DNA of 64,000 nt, from positions 30,086 to 94,085 of the forward strand of contig CANPOS010000001.1 of the NCBI GenBank assembly GCA_947575745.1, written 5' to 3'. The translations under genes were made by a program, and so were the position numbers. Below, one piece after another: positions 1 through 11,656 of this stretch. The notes beneath the pieces were generated by a model. The model did not search any database. It had not been told where the DNA came from and saw only the letters and a list, made by a program, of their open reading frames with translations. Source of the DNA: an uncultured Clostridium sp. Lineage in GTDB: Bacteria > Bacillota > Clostridia > TANB77 > CAG-508. Position 1 is the first letter of the stretch; each line of letters begins with the position of its first letter.

Positions 1-67
1 TAGAAATTCAAAAAAAATGTGAAAAATATCAAAAAAGTATAGTTGTCCCTAGTATCTTTTAGTACAG

Positions 68-76
68 TGTGGATAA
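68..76 (+). promoter_or_regulatory. DnaA-box-like 9-mer TGTGGATAA
   Basis: Exact reverse complement of the consensus TTATCCACA; followed by CTTTTT. Confidence 0.5.
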
Positions 77-2623
77 CTTTTTAAAGGTAAATTGGTTCTA
101 AAAGTAGATAAAAAGATATAAAAAATTTTAAAATTAAGGAAATTTAACACATAAAAGTGAAAAAAAGTAAAAACGAAATAAGTACATTATGTTTACAATT
201 AAAAAATATAAAAAATACCAATAAAAAATCAAAATAAATAATAAAAAAATATAAAGAAATTAATAAAATAGATAATTATATTATTAAAAATAAATATATA
301 AAATTAAAAATATAAAGAAGATTGTTATTAAAAATAAATAAATAAAATTTACAAAAAAAGGAAATGCCAAATAAAGTAAAAAAGATTATAAATTATAAAA
401 TTTAAATTTATAAAAAATAATCTTGAATTATAAAAAAATAAAAACAAATAATTTTATAAAATTAAAAATATTTAAAATTAAAAAAACAAAATTTATAAAA
501 TTAAATAGGTTATCAGATGAAATAAAAAATAATTTTCCAAAATTTTAATTTTTAAAAATAAAAATTTCAAATAGAAAAAATTTTTTTGTAGTGTAAAAAA
601 ATAAATTATAAAATAAAAAATTAAAAAATAAAATTAATATTTTAATAAATACAAAAAGACAAAAAGAAAAGAAGTTAATTTTAAAATTAAAATAGAAAAA
701 GAATGTTAAAAAATTTTTTCATTTTATAAAATAGAAAAAATAATTTTAAATTTTAATAAAATTTTTTTAGATAAGATAATTAAAAAATTTATAGTAAAAA
801 ATTAAGTATCAAAAAATGAAAAATTAGAATCAATTTATGACAATACAATTTGACAAATATTTAATGAAGTGTTTTTATAAAAAATTACTTTTTTAAAAAT
901 AACAAAAAATAATAAGATATATTTTCTTCAAATCTTTTATAAATTTTTTTTAAAAATTATAAAAGTAAAAATAATTTATATAAGTTTAATTTAATAAAAG
1001 TAATCATATATTTATTTTATAAAAAATATTTCTGACAAATATAAATAAAAAAATTGATTTATAAAAATATAATAATTATAAAATAGTACAGTAATTAAAA
1101 AAAGATATAATAAAAAAATTAAAGAATAAATATAACTAATATAAAATAAATAAAAGTAAAAATATAATAAATAAAAACAATTAAAAAATATAGAATAAAT
1201 ATACAGCTAGAGCAGGTAGAGCAGTATATATGATTGACTAAAATTTATTATAAAATCAAATAAAAAATAATTATAATTTTAAAATAAATATTAAAATAAA
1301 AATATTATAAAATAATTGAATATAATAAAGCAAAATATTAAAAGAAAAAATAGGAAAATAAAATTAAAATAATTAATTTAATTTTATTTATTTTATAAAA
1401 GTATTTTATAGAATTATTTTATAATAAAAAGGTAAATAATTATTTTTTTGAAAAATTATTATTTAATGATAAAAGTTAATTTTAAAACTTATAATTATAA
1501 TATATAAAATATTAAAATAAAATATGAATAAATAAAATAAGAAAATAAATTTTAAAAGTTATCTTTTTTAATAAAAAGATTTTAAACATAATTTTTTAGA
1601 AATAAATCACATAACCAAAAAGACAACAGAAAGTATTAAGAAGATTACAATAAATTTATATAAATAATAATTATAAAAATATAAATTTATAAAAAAATTT
1701 TTAAAGATTAAAATATAAATCTAAAAAAAGAAAAAATATTTTTAATAGTAAATTTATTTTAAAATTAGCATAAAACAAAAAGACAAAAAGGAAGGCTTTA
1801 AAAAATTAATTTCAAAATAAAAATCAAAAAAAATTAAATAAAAAAATTGTTATTGAAAAATTAAAAAGTAAATATAATTTTATAAAATTTTTTCAAAACT
1901 AAAAAATTAAAAAAAGAAAAATTAAAAAGAAAAATTTTTTTTGTTTAAAAAATTTTAAATATTATGTTACAAAATTATAAAATTCAAATATACAATTTGA
2001 CAAGTGAAAAAATTAAAAAAAGAAAAATTAAAAGTCAAAAAAATTTTTTTAAGAAATAGATAAATACAAAAAAATAAAAAGAAAAATTTTAGAATATAAA
2101 TTTTAAATTTAGAAATTAGTTTTAAGAAAAACAAAATTTAATTTTAAAGATAAAAAATAATTTTATATAATAAAAAATTTTAAGTTAAAAAATAGAAAAA
2201 TTTTTTTAAAAAAGTTATATCAAAAATGTAAAAAGTTAAAGCTGAAATTTTAAAGGAAAATTTATAAAAGAAAAGTAAAAAAGGATAAATAAAAAAGAAT
2301 AGTATAAAATATTTAATAGAAAAAGTAAAAAATAAGTTCAAATTGATTGGAAAAAAATGTAAGTGAAAAAGTCTAAGAAAACTGAAAAGAATTAAATATA
2401 ATAAAAAATGATTAAAAAAGGGAAAAATAGAAAAATATATAAAAAATCAAGAAAAAAATAAAGAAAAAAGCCAAAATGTAAACTTAAAAAATTATGGAAA
2501 AACTAAAAAATACAAAACTAAAGTTCCAAGAAAAAATGTTTATGTCTAAAAAATATAATTTTTCGTTAAACTTAAATAAATATATAGAAAAACCAGAGTA
2601 GTCCCTAATAAAATGAAAAGACA

Positions 2624-2632
2624 TGTGGATAA
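2624..2632 (+). promoter_or_regulatory. DnaA-box-like 9-mer TGTGGATAA (second copy)
   Basis: Exact 9-mer, same CTTTTT flank and an upstream 'agt(t)gtccctа'-like flank (gtccctag at ~46, gtccctaa at ~2601). Confidence 0.5.
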
Positions 2633-3529
2633 CTTTTTGCTAAAAAATGGAAGGAAAAAACAGCTAAAAATAGTAAAATTAAATAATAAAGTACTAAAAA
2701 AACGCAAAAAAATAGAGAAGTTAAAACAAACAATATAAGCAAATTATGTATACATATAAATTTAGGAGTAAAATTGCTTAAAAAATACGAAAAAATGGTG
2801 AAAATTATAAAAAAATTCATAAAAAAATATTAAAATTAAATAAAAGTTAAACGAAAATTTTGAAAGGAAAATACAAAAATTATAAAAAATTTTTGTAGGA
2901 TACGAAGTAAAGTTTTTTTATATTTTGGAACTTAAGATTTTATAAAATTGAATAAGAAAATTATAAAAATGAAAATTTAATAAAAACATATATAAAAAAA
3001 CAAATTAAAACGAACTAAAATAATTACCAGATATTTACAGTTAATATTAATAACATTTAAAAGAGATTTTAGAACTTGAAAAAATAATTTTATAAGTAAA
3101 AAAATTTGAATGATAAAATTGAGAAAATGAAAAAGTAAAAATTATTTTAAGAAAATAAAATTTGTAATTGAAAAAGTAAAACTAAATTTTTTTAAAACAA
3201 AATTAATAATTTTAAATTCAAATTCACGAGCAAACAAAAAGACAAAAAACTAATAAAAATTTCAATTTAAGAATTTAATTAAAGAGAGAAATTTAGAAGA
3301 ATAAAAAAATTACAAATAAAAGTAAAATGAAAATTATATTTAAAAAATAAAAAATATAATTTCAAAATAACTTTTTGTATTTAACAAAATCAACAGAGAG
3401 TGTTTTAAAAGTTTTTGAATAAAAAACAAGAAAAATATAAAAATAAAAATATACAATTTGACAATGAAAATAAATTATATTAATTAAAAATTAGTTGTTG
3501 CAATTTACAGCAAGATAGACTAAAATCAC

Positions 3530-3650
3530 GCACACATGTGCAAAATTGCTTCGCAATTATTGCACGGTCTAAGGTAAATTAACCTTGTTGTATACAGAAA
3601 AATCTATATAGGGTCAGAATAAAAGTTGATTTCCTATACAATAAAAAAAT
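3530..3650. repeat. Dispersed multi-hairpin intergenic repeat, copy 1
   Basis: CACATGTGCAAAATTGCTTCGCAATTATTGCAC..AAGGTAAATTAACCTTGTTG; shared with copies near 10,740 and 30,050. Confidence 0.85.
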
Positions 3651-3696
3651 AATAACAGTTTTTAAAACCATTATTATTTTTTTATAAAATTTATTA

Positions 3697-6600
3697 TTAT
3701 TTAAGAATTAAATCTTTATCTTTATTAGATATTTCTAGTTCTTCATTTTCTTTATTAGAAGCTACTTGTTTTTTCAAATTGTCTTTTGCAACCGTAATAA
3801 GTAATTTCAATCTATTTGTTTGGTTAGCTTCACTTGCACCTGGATCATAATCAACTGGAGAAATATTGGCATCAGGGAATTTTGAACGTATAGTTTTTAT
3901 TACTCCTTTTCCTACAACATGATTTGGTAAGCATGCAAATGGTTGAACGCATACAATGTTAGGAATTCCATTTTCTATGTATTCTATCATTTCGGCAGTT
4001 AAGAACCAACCTTCACCAGTTTGATTTCCAATAGATAATATATCTTTTACTTTTTCCTCTAAGTGCCATATGTCACAAGGTAGAAGATAGTTTTTTGAAG
4101 AATTACTTAAAGCAATTTTTAAGTCTTTTTCAAAAATATCTATTAATTTTAATGCCATTTTGAATATTTTTGCTTTTGTTTTATCAGTATTAAGTAAAGC
4201 ATTAAATGTTATTTTATGTGTAGCCATAAACTTTATAAATCCCATAAAATCAGGCATTATAACTTCAGCACCTTCATTTTCTAAAACATCAATTACAAAG
4301 TTGTTTCCAAAAGGGTGATATTTAATTAATATTTCTCCAACTACTCCAACCTTAGGTTTTTGAATAGAAGTATCAAGTTCTATTTTTTCGAAGTCATTTA
4401 CCATATCATAAATACTTTGTTTAAATTGTTTTGAATTTGAATTTTGCACTAGGGATTTAGACTTTTCAAGCCATTTCTCATACAATTTTTGAGTTTCACC
4501 TTTGTTTACTTCATATACTCTATTTTTTAATAATAATTTTTGAAATAAATCCCCATAAACTACCGATTTTAATAGCTTTTCCATTAATGGTATTGTTATT
4601 TTGAAACCAGGATTTTTTTCCATACCTACTATATTAAATGATATAACTGGAACTTGTGGAAATCCAGCATCTTTTAGAGCTTTTCTTATAAATCCAATAT
4701 AGTTTGTAGCTCTACAACCACCGCCAGTTTGTGACATTATAAGAGCGGTTTTATTTACATCATATTTTCCAGACTGTAAAGCTTCTATCATTTGTCCAGT
4801 AGTTAAAATTGAAGGATAACATGCATCATTATTAACATATTTTAATCCAGTTTCAACAGTTTTTTGCGTACATTTATCCAAAAGAACGACATTATATCCA
4901 GAAGATTTTACAGCAGCTTCAATAAGTTCAAAATGTATAGGTGCCATTTGAGGTATTAAGATAGTGTAATCTTTCCTCATTTCTTTAGTGAAAGGAATTT
5001 TGTGTATTTCATAATTCCCTAATGTTTCACATGACACACAATTTTCTTTTTTCTTTTCTTCTAAACGTTTATTGATACTTGCAAGTAAAGAACGTATACG
5101 TATACGCACAGCTCCCAAGTTATTAACTTCATCTATTTTTATTAAAGTATACATTTTATTATAGCTTGATAAAATTTCTTCAACTTGATCAGTTGTTACA
5201 GCGTCAACACCACAACCAAAAGAATTTAATTGTACAAGCTCCAAATTATCGTGCTTTCCAACAAATTCAGCAGCAGCATATAATCTACTATGAAATACCC
5301 ATTGATCAACAACTCTAAGAGGCCTTTTAACTTGAACATCTTTTGCAATAGAATCTTCAGTTAAAACGCAAAGTCCAAGTCCAGTAATTAAAGTATCTAT
5401 ACCATGATTAATTTCAGAATCTACATGATATGGACGTCCTGCAAGTACTATACCTTTTAAGTTATTTTCTTCCATGTACTTTAAACTTTCAGTTGCTTTG
5501 TCTTGAATATCTTTTTTACATTTTTGATATTCATTTTCGGCTGCAATTGCAGCTTCCGTAAGCTCTTTTTTATTAAAGTTATACTCTGAGAATTCGTCTA
5601 ATTCTAATACTTTCTTAACTAAGTTCTTAGTATCAAATGGTAAAAATGGATTTATAAACTTAATATCCTTTATTTCTTCAACATTATTTTTTATAACTTC
5701 TGAATAAGAAATAACGATAGGACAATTATATTTGTTATCAGCACCTTCATTTTCTTTTCTTGAATAAGGTATACAAGGATAAAATATAGTTTTAATACCA
5801 GAAGATATTAAACTCATAATATGTCCATGCGAAAGTTTAGCTGGATAACAAACTGATTCAGAAGGCATAGATTCCATACCTTTTTCATATGTCTTTCTAG
5901 TACTTTTTTCAGAAAGGATAACTCTAAATCCTAATTTTGTAAAAAATGTGAACCAGAAAGGATAGTCCTCGTACATATTTAAAACTCTAGGAATTCCAAT
6001 AACTCCGCGTGGAGCTTTATCAAGAGATAAGGGGTCATATCCAAATATTCTTTCAGCTTTATATTTTACTAAATTAGGTAATTCAGAATTTCCAGTAACA
6101 ATACCAGCACCACGTTCACATCTATTTCCAGAAATATGAGTTTTACCATTATTAAATTTGTTTATAGTTAATTGACAATGATTTTCACAACCATTACATC
6201 TTGTGTGTGTTATTTTTATATCTAATTTATCTAAATCTTCTAATGTAGCTAATGTAGATATGTATTCCATATCAAGATTTGCTTCATATTGTTCTTTACT
6301 TAAAAGAGCAACACCATATGCACCCATAAGCCCAGCTATATCAGGTCTTACTACATTTTTTCTAACAATAAGTTCAAAGCTACGTAAAACAGCATCATTA
6401 TAGAAAGTTCCACCTTGAACAACAATGTTATTTCCTAAGGTTTCTGGATCTCTTATTTTCATAACCTTTTGAATAGCGTTTTTTATTACGGAAATAGATA
6501 ATCCAGCTGAAATATCTCCTACGGAATAACCTTCTTTTTGAGATTGTTTAATTTTTGAATTCATAAATACTGTACATCTAGAACCTAAATCAACTGGCCT

Positions 6601-8031
6601 ACGTGATATTAATGCTTCTTGTACGAAATCTTCTATTGAAAGATTTAAACTTTTTGCAAAAGTTTCAATAAAAGAACCACAGCCAGAGGAACATGCCTCG
6701 TTAAGCATAATATTATCAATAGCGCCATTTTTTAATCTTATGTATTTCATGTCTTGTCCACCAATATCAACAATACTGGTTACATCAGGCATAAATTCAG
6801 AAGCAGCCCTATAATGTGCAATAGTTTCTATTTCATTTAAGTCTACATTTAAAGCAGTTTGGACTAATTTTTCTCCATAACCTGTAACACCTGCATAACG
6901 TATCTTTGCTGTTTTTGGTAATACAGTGTACACTTCTTTTAGCATGTCTATGACACTTCTTAAAGGATCACCTTCATTACTTCTATATATAGAATAAAGA
7001 AGAGCACCTTCATTATCTATTATTGCAAGTTTTGTGGTTGTAGAACCAGCGTCAATTCCTATAAAGCAATCTCCAGAAAAATCTTTTAAATCTTTTCTTT
7101 TTACTTTTGCTTTTGAATGTCTTTCTTTAAAATCCTCATATTCAGCATCAATTGAAAAAAGAGGAGAAAGAGGTTTTGTAGTTGTGTCTTGAGAATTTCT
7201 TAATACTTCTATTTTACTTTTCAATTTTTGTACGGAAATTGGGTTTCTATTTAATGAATCCAAAGCAGAACCTTTTGCAACTAATAAATGAGCTTCATTA
7301 GGTACTATGGTTTCGTCAGGTGTTAAATTTAAAGTTTCTATAAACCTTTTTCTTAGTTCAGATAAATAATTTAAAGGCCCACCCAAAAAAGCAATATTTC
7401 CTCTTATAGGTCTTCCACAAGCAAGCCCACTAATTGTTTGATTTACAACTGCTTGGAAAATAGATACTGCAATATCTTCTTTGGCAGCACCTTCATTTAT
7501 AAGTGGTTGAACATCAGTCTTTGCAAAAACACCACAACGAGAAGCAATTGGATATATAGTTTTATAATTTTTTGCAAGTTCGTTTAAACCTGCTGTATCC
7601 GTATGTAAAAGACTTGCCATTTGATCTAAAAAGGCTCCTGTTCCACCAGCACAAGTTCCATTCATACGTTGTTCAACAAATTTATCAAAATATATTATTT
7701 TTGCATCTTCTCCTCCAAGCTCAATTACTACATCAGTTTGAGGGATGTATTTTTCAACAGCACGTTTGCAAGAAACTACTTCTTGAATAAAAGGAAGATC
7801 CAAGAATTTTGCTGCAGACATTGCACCAGAACCTGTTAATGCGATAGTAAATTCATTATTAGGGTATTTATCAGCAAGTTCGTCTAGTACTTTACATACA
7901 GTATTTTTTGTATCAGAAAAATGCCTTTCATAGGATGTATATATAGTTTCTAAATTATCATTCATAACAACAATTTTTACAGTGGTTGAACCAACGTCTA
8001 AACCAACGTGTAATAATTTTTCATTATCCAT
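3697..8031 (-). CDS. BadF/BadG/BcrA/BcrD-type ATPase, 2-hydroxyacyl-CoA dehydratase activator/reductase-like large protein (1444 aa)
   Basis: Two ASKHA ATPase domains (VGLDVGSTTVKIV; IGIDAGSTTTKLA; GGQDMKYI; CSSGCGSF) plus a C-terminal CoA-substrate activase-like region. Confidence 0.9.
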   Translation of the reverse strand: MDNEKLLHVGLDVGSTTVKIVVMNDNLETIYTSYERHFSDTKNTVCKVLDELADKYPNNEFTIALTGSGAMSAAKFLDLPFIQEVVSCKRAVEKYIPQTDVVIELGGEDAKIIYFDKFVEQRMNGTCAGGTGAFLDQMASLLHTDTAGLNELAKNYKTIYPIASRCGVFAKTDVQPLINEGAAKEDIAVSIFQAVVNQTISGLACGRPIRGNIAFLGGPLNYLSELRKRFIETLNLTPDETIVPNEAHLLVAKGSALDSLNRNPISVQKLKSKIEVLRNSQDTTTKPLSPLFSIDAEYEDFKERHSKAKVKRKDLKDFSGDCFIGIDAGSTTTKLAIIDNEGALLYSIYRSNEGDPLRSVIDMLKEVYTVLPKTAKIRYAGVTGYGEKLVQTALNVDLNEIETIAHYRAASEFMPDVTSIVDIGGQDMKYIRLKNGAIDNIMLNEACSSGCGSFIETFAKSLNLSIEDFVQEALISRRPVDLGSRCTVFMNSKIKQSQKEGYSVGDISAGLSISVIKNAIQKVMKIRDPETLGNNIVVQGGTFYNDAVLRSFELIVRKNVVRPDIAGLMGAYGVALLSKEQYEANLDMEYISTLATLEDLDKLDIKITHTRCNGCENHCQLTINKFNNGKTHISGNRCERGAGIVTGNSELPNLVKYKAERIFGYDPLSLDKAPRGVIGIPRVLNMYEDYPFWFTFFTKLGFRVILSEKSTRKTYEKGMESMPSESVCYPAKLSHGHIMSLISSGIKTIFYPCIPYSRKENEGADNKYNCPIVISYSEVIKNNVEEIKDIKFINPFLPFDTKNLVKKVLELDEFSEYNFNKKELTEAAIAAENEYQKCKKDIQDKATESLKYMEENNLKGIVLAGRPYHVDSEINHGIDTLITGLGLCVLTEDSIAKDVQVKRPLRVVDQWVFHSRLYAAAEFVGKHDNLELVQLNSFGCGVDAVTTDQVEEILSSYNKMYTLIKIDEVNNLGAVRIRIRSLLASINKRLEEKKKENCVSCETLGNYEIHKIPFTKEMRKDYTILIPQMAPIHFELIEAAVKSSGYNVVLLDKCTQKTVETGLKYVNNDACYPSILTTGQMIEALQSGKYDVNKTALIMSQTGGGCRATNYIGFIRKALKDAGFPQVPVISFNIVGMEKNPGFKITIPLMEKLLKSVVYGDLFQKLLLKNRVYEVNKGETQKLYEKWLEKSKSLVQNSNSKQFKQSIYDMVNDFEKIELDTSIQKPKVGVVGEILIKYHPFGNNFVIDVLENEGAEVIMPDFMGFIKFMATHKITFNALLNTDKTKAKIFKMALKLIDIFEKDLKIALSNSSKNYLLPCDIWHLEEKVKDILSIGNQTGEGWFLTAEMIEYIENGIPNIVCVQPFACLPNHVVGKGVIKTIRSKFPDANISPVDYDPGASEANQTNRLKLLITVAKDNLKKQVASNKENEELEISNKDKDLILK

Positions 8032-8249
8032 ATAAATATCTCCTTAAACATTATATTTATGTAATTATTATTGTATACGTAAATTTTAAATTTGTCAATG
8101 TAAAAAAAGTCCAGTTACTCCTTAATAAGATACGGAAAGAAGCATTAGGGAAAATATTGTAAAGAAATAAAGTGATAAAAATATTCATAATTTGTCCTAA
8201 AGCTAAATATACTTAAATATAAATTTTTAAGGGAGGAATGATTTAAAAA

Positions 8250-8798
8250 ATGAATAAAAAGAAAATATTGTTAATGCTAATTTTTATAATATTTATAGTT
8301 GTTATAGGAGTTTTAGTATATAAGAAGCAAGAAAATAAAAACGAGGAAGTTTCAGAGATTACTCCATTAGAAGAAATGACAGAAGAACAAGAGAGGGAAA
8401 CTATGATTTCACTTTATTTTGTAAATTCAGAAACTTCTACTTTAGCTCCAGAAGCAAGAAAGATTGATGCAAAAGAGCTAATAAAAGATCCATATAAAAT
8501 GTTAGTGCAATTTTTAATAGATGGACCTAAAAATGAGAAATTAGCAAAAATAATACCTGATGGAACAAAGATAAATAATGCAGTATTAAAAAATGGCGTG
8601 GTAGAGCTTGATTTATCAAAGGAGTTTGTAGACAATCAAAATGGAGAAACAAAACAAATAGAGCTTTGTATTTATTCAATAGTAAATACGCTTACAGAAT
8701 TAAACGAAGTTAGTTTTGTGAAAATATTAATAGATGGAGAAGAAAACAAAAAGATAGGGGATGTAGGGCTTAGCCAAGAGTTTGCAAGGCAAGATTAG
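8250..8798 (+). CDS. GerMN-domain sporulation/germination lipoprotein-like
   Basis: N-terminal hydrophobic segment followed by a GerMN-like domain (LIDGPKNEKLAKIIPDGTKINNAVLKNGVVELDLSKEF). Confidence 0.75.
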   Translation: MNKKKILLMLIFIIFIVVIGVLVYKKQENKNEEVSEITPLEEMTEEQERETMISLYFVNSETSTLAPEARKIDAKELIKDPYKMLVQFLIDGPKNEKLAKIIPDGTKINNAVLKNGVVELDLSKEFVDNQNGETKQIELCIYSIVNTLTELNEVSFVKILIDGEENKKIGDVGLSQEFARQD

Positions 8799-9176
8799 TT
8801 CATATTATCTAAAGAATTTATATAGTTTTACATATCTCATAAAATGTTTATAATTAAAAAGAAAATTCTCAACTTCATTTAGGGAAGCTAGGGTTTTTTC
8901 TTTTTTTGCTTTGAAATCAAATTTTTTCTTTTTTTCGTTTTTTTGATTTCCCCTTGAATTAAAAATATTATTGTCCATATATATATTCACTCCATTTCGA
9001 TTTAATATGTTACTGTTAAGATTAAGCAATGTGATTATTAATTAATCCCCTTGCATGGGCGTTTAATTTATATAGATTTTAATTGTAACATTACTAAGTT
9101 TATTTCTTAAAGTCCTTTAAATTTATGTAAAATTAGTATATAATATACTATATGAAAATTAAAGGAAAGAGTTACA

Positions 9177-9905
9177 ATGGAATTAAAGAATAATGAAAGA
9201 ATAGATGATTTACAATTAAAAAATTTAAAGATAATTCAAAAACCAGACTGGTTCTGTTTTGGAATAGATAGTATATTACTTTCAGGATTTGCTAAAGAAA
9301 TACATAAAAATAGTAGAATATTAGATTTAGGAACAGGAACAGGAATTTTAGCGATTCTTTTATCAGAGAAGGTAGAAAACTCAAAGATAATAGGAATAGA
9401 AGTACAAGAAGAAGTTGCAGACATGGCAAGAAGAAGTGTTAAATTGAACAAATTAGAAGAAAGAATTGAAATAATAAACTCGAATGTAAAAGATTTGAAT
9501 TATAACTTAGAATTTGATGCAGTTATAACAAATCCACCATATAAAGAAAAAAATACAGGATTAACAAATGATAATAATATAAAATTAATTTCGAGGCATG
9601 AAATTAAAGCAAATTTAGAAGATTTTATAAAAACATCAAGTAAAGCATTAAAAGATAAAGGTTCATTATATATGGTAAATAAACCTGAAAGACTTGTTGA
9701 TATTTTTGAATATTGTAGAAAATATAAACTAGAACCAAAAGTATTAAGAATGGTCTATTCTAAAATAAATAGTAAGCCAACAATGATTTTAGTAAAAGCA
9801 ACAAAAAATGCTAATAGATATTTAAAAGTAGATACTCCATTATATATATACGAGGAAAATGGAAATTATACAGAAGAGGTTTTAAGGATATATAATAAAA
9901 TTTAA
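9177..9905 (+). CDS. tRNA1(Val) (adenine37-N6)-methyltransferase-like
   Basis: ILDLGTGTGILAILL SAM motif and NPPY motif (VITNPPYKE); next to rsmI. Confidence 0.85.
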   Translation: MELKNNERIDDLQLKNLKIIQKPDWFCFGIDSILLSGFAKEIHKNSRILDLGTGTGILAILLSEKVENSKIIGIEVQEEVADMARRSVKLNKLEERIEIINSNVKDLNYNLEFDAVITNPPYKEKNTGLTNDNNIKLISRHEIKANLEDFIKTSSKALKDKGSLYMVNKPERLVDIFEYCRKYKLEPKVLRMVYSKINSKPTMILVKATKNANRYLKVDTPLYIYEENGNYTEEVLRIYNKI

Positions 9906-9917
9906 AAGGAGAAAGAT

Positions 9918-10733
9918 ATGCAAGGAATAATATATTTAGTTGCAACACCAATAGGAAATTTAGAGGATATAACTTTAAGAGCAATTAGAATTCTAAAAGA
10001 AGTAGATATAATAGTTGCAGAAGATACTAGACAAACCTTAAAATTATTAAATCATTTAGAAGTAAGTAAACCTTTGATAAGTTTTCATAGACATAGTACA
10101 ACTGATAAAAAAGAGGATATAATAAATAAAGTAAAAGAAGGAAAAAATATAGCTTTAGTTTCTGATGCAGGGACTCCAGTTATCTCAGATCCAGGGGAGG
10201 AAATTGTAAAAAGAGCATTAGAAGAAAATATAAAGGTTATTCCAATTCCAGGAGCATGTGCATTAATTTCTGGTTTAATTGCATCTGGGATAGATGCAAA
10301 AGAATTTACATTTTTAGGATTTTTACCATTAAATAAAAAAACTAGAAAAGAAAAATTAAACGAACTTAGGGAAATAAGGAATACAGCAATATTATATGAG
10401 GCTCCACATAAAATTATGGAAACTTTAAAAGATTTAAAAGAAGTAACTGACAAAAGAAAAATAGTTTTAGCAAGAGAAATAACAAAAATTCATGAGGAGT
10501 ATATAACTGGCACAGCAGAAGAACTTTTAGAAAAATTAAAAGAGCCGAAGGGTGAATTTGTTATTATAATAGATAAAGCAGAAAAAGAAAAAGAAAATGT
10601 ATTTGATGAAATGACGATAGAAGAGCATTATAAATATTATGAAAAATTTGGATATAGTAAAAAGGATATTATAAAACAGATTGCAAAAGATAGAAAAGTA
10701 AAAAAAGATGAGATATATAAAAAATTTATATAA
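9918..10733 (+). CDS. rsmI: 16S rRNA (cytidine1402-2'-O)-methyltransferase
   Basis: YLVATPIGNLEDITLRAI, EDTRQTLKLLNH, SDAGTPVISDPG, YEAPHKI motifs. Confidence 0.95.
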   Translation: MQGIIYLVATPIGNLEDITLRAIRILKEVDIIVAEDTRQTLKLLNHLEVSKPLISFHRHSTTDKKEDIINKVKEGKNIALVSDAGTPVISDPGEEIVKRALEENIKVIPIPGACALISGLIASGIDAKEFTFLGFLPLNKKTRKEKLNELREIRNTAILYEAPHKIMETLKDLKEVTDKRKIVLAREITKIHEEYITGTAEELLEKLKEPKGEFVIIIDKAEKEKENVFDEMTIEEHYKYYEKFGYSKKDIIKQIAKDRKVKKDEIYKKFI

Positions 10734-10738
10734 GAAAA

Positions 10739-10845
10739 GTGGCTACGCCACATGTGCATTTTGCCTCGCAAATATGCACAGCCCAAGGTAACTTAACCTT
10801 ATTAAATATCAAAAATCTGTGATTTTTGATATTTAATAAAAAAAG
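10739..10845. repeat. Dispersed multi-hairpin intergenic repeat, copy 2
   Basis: CACATGTGCATTTTGCCTCGCAAATATGCACAGCCCAAGGTAACTTAACCTTATTAAATATCAAAAATCTGTGATTTTTGATATTTAATA. Confidence 0.85.
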
Positions 10846-10897
10846 ATACGAAAGCGAACGTATCTTTTTTTATACCTATTTTGCAACAACAAGGTTA

Positions 10898-11158
10898 TTA
10901 TAAAACGTCTTCTCCTAAGTGTGCAATTTTGTTTTTACATTTAGAACAAATTAAAGAATCGTTATAAGAAAATAAATCTCTACTGCTTCCACAAAAAATA
11001 CAATTAGGATTATATTTTTTTAATATAATTGAAGAACCATCAACAAATATTTCGATAGGATCTTTTTCTTGAATTCCTAGTTTAGTTCTAAGTTCCATAG
11101 GAATAACAATTCTACCAAGTTCATCAACTTTTCTGATTATACCAGTTGATTTGATCAT
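10898..11158 (-). CDS. AbrB/SpoVT family transition-state regulator
   Basis: MIKSTGIIRKVDELGRIVIPMELRTKLGI; C-terminal Cys pairs. Confidence 0.95.
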   Translation of the reverse strand: MIKSTGIIRKVDELGRIVIPMELRTKLGIQEKDPIEIFVDGSSIILKKYNPNCIFCGSSRDLFSYNDSLICSKCKNKIAHLGEDVL

Positions 11159-11275
11159 AATAATTCCTCCTTTTGTAATAGTGTAAAGTTACCTCATTAT
11201 TAAAGTTTTAACATATTAATCATAACATAAATTAGGGTAATAATCAATAAAAATTTTTACATAATTAAAAGAAAT

Positions 11276-11407
11276 ACAGGAGTTTAGAACTCCTGTAAAG
11301 TTAGATATATAACTCCATTTAGGAGGCTAATGTTGTAGAGGCCATTCTTCGTTATAAAAAATATGGGGGCACGAAGAATTAAGAAGGGATTCCTAAAACC
11401 TCTACAA
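11276..11407 (-). ncRNA. Candidate small structured RNA with terminal hairpin
   Basis: Outer stem TTGTAGAGG/CCTCTACAA, inner stem ATTCTTCGT/ACGAAGAAT, then hairpin ACAGGAGTTCTAAACTCCTGT on the minus strand. Confidence 0.4.
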
Positions 11408-11656
11408 GAATAAAAACATAGTATTATATATGGATGTAAAAAGAATACAATTAATAAACGAGTTGTTTAGATACACTCATATAATAAATAAAATATTATT
11501 TTAATAAATATTAATTAAATAAAAATTTAAGTGATTGATTACAAGTGATAAAAAAACTAAGCTTGTAATGTTAATAGATATTAAAAAATTTTGAAGTGAT
11601 AAATTTACTCACTAAATTTATAATACTCCATATAGTCAAAAAAGTCAATAAAAACT

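Larger units (their letters stand above)
1..3500. other. Extremely AT-rich non-coding region with degenerate internal repeats
   Basis: Almost entirely A/T; no credible ORF (the only track ORF is 71 aa of low complexity). Contains recurring motifs ACAAAAAGACAAAAAG and ATACAATTTGACAA. Confidence 0.8.

Noticed and set aside
2605-2820. 71-aa minus-strand ORF in the AT-rich region
   Set aside because: Low-complexity Phe/Leu/Ile product expected by chance in A-rich sequence; no RBS or domain signal.
6203-7790. Plus-strand ORFs inside the 1444-aa gene
   Set aside because: Antisense shadow ORFs without RBS or recognisable domains.
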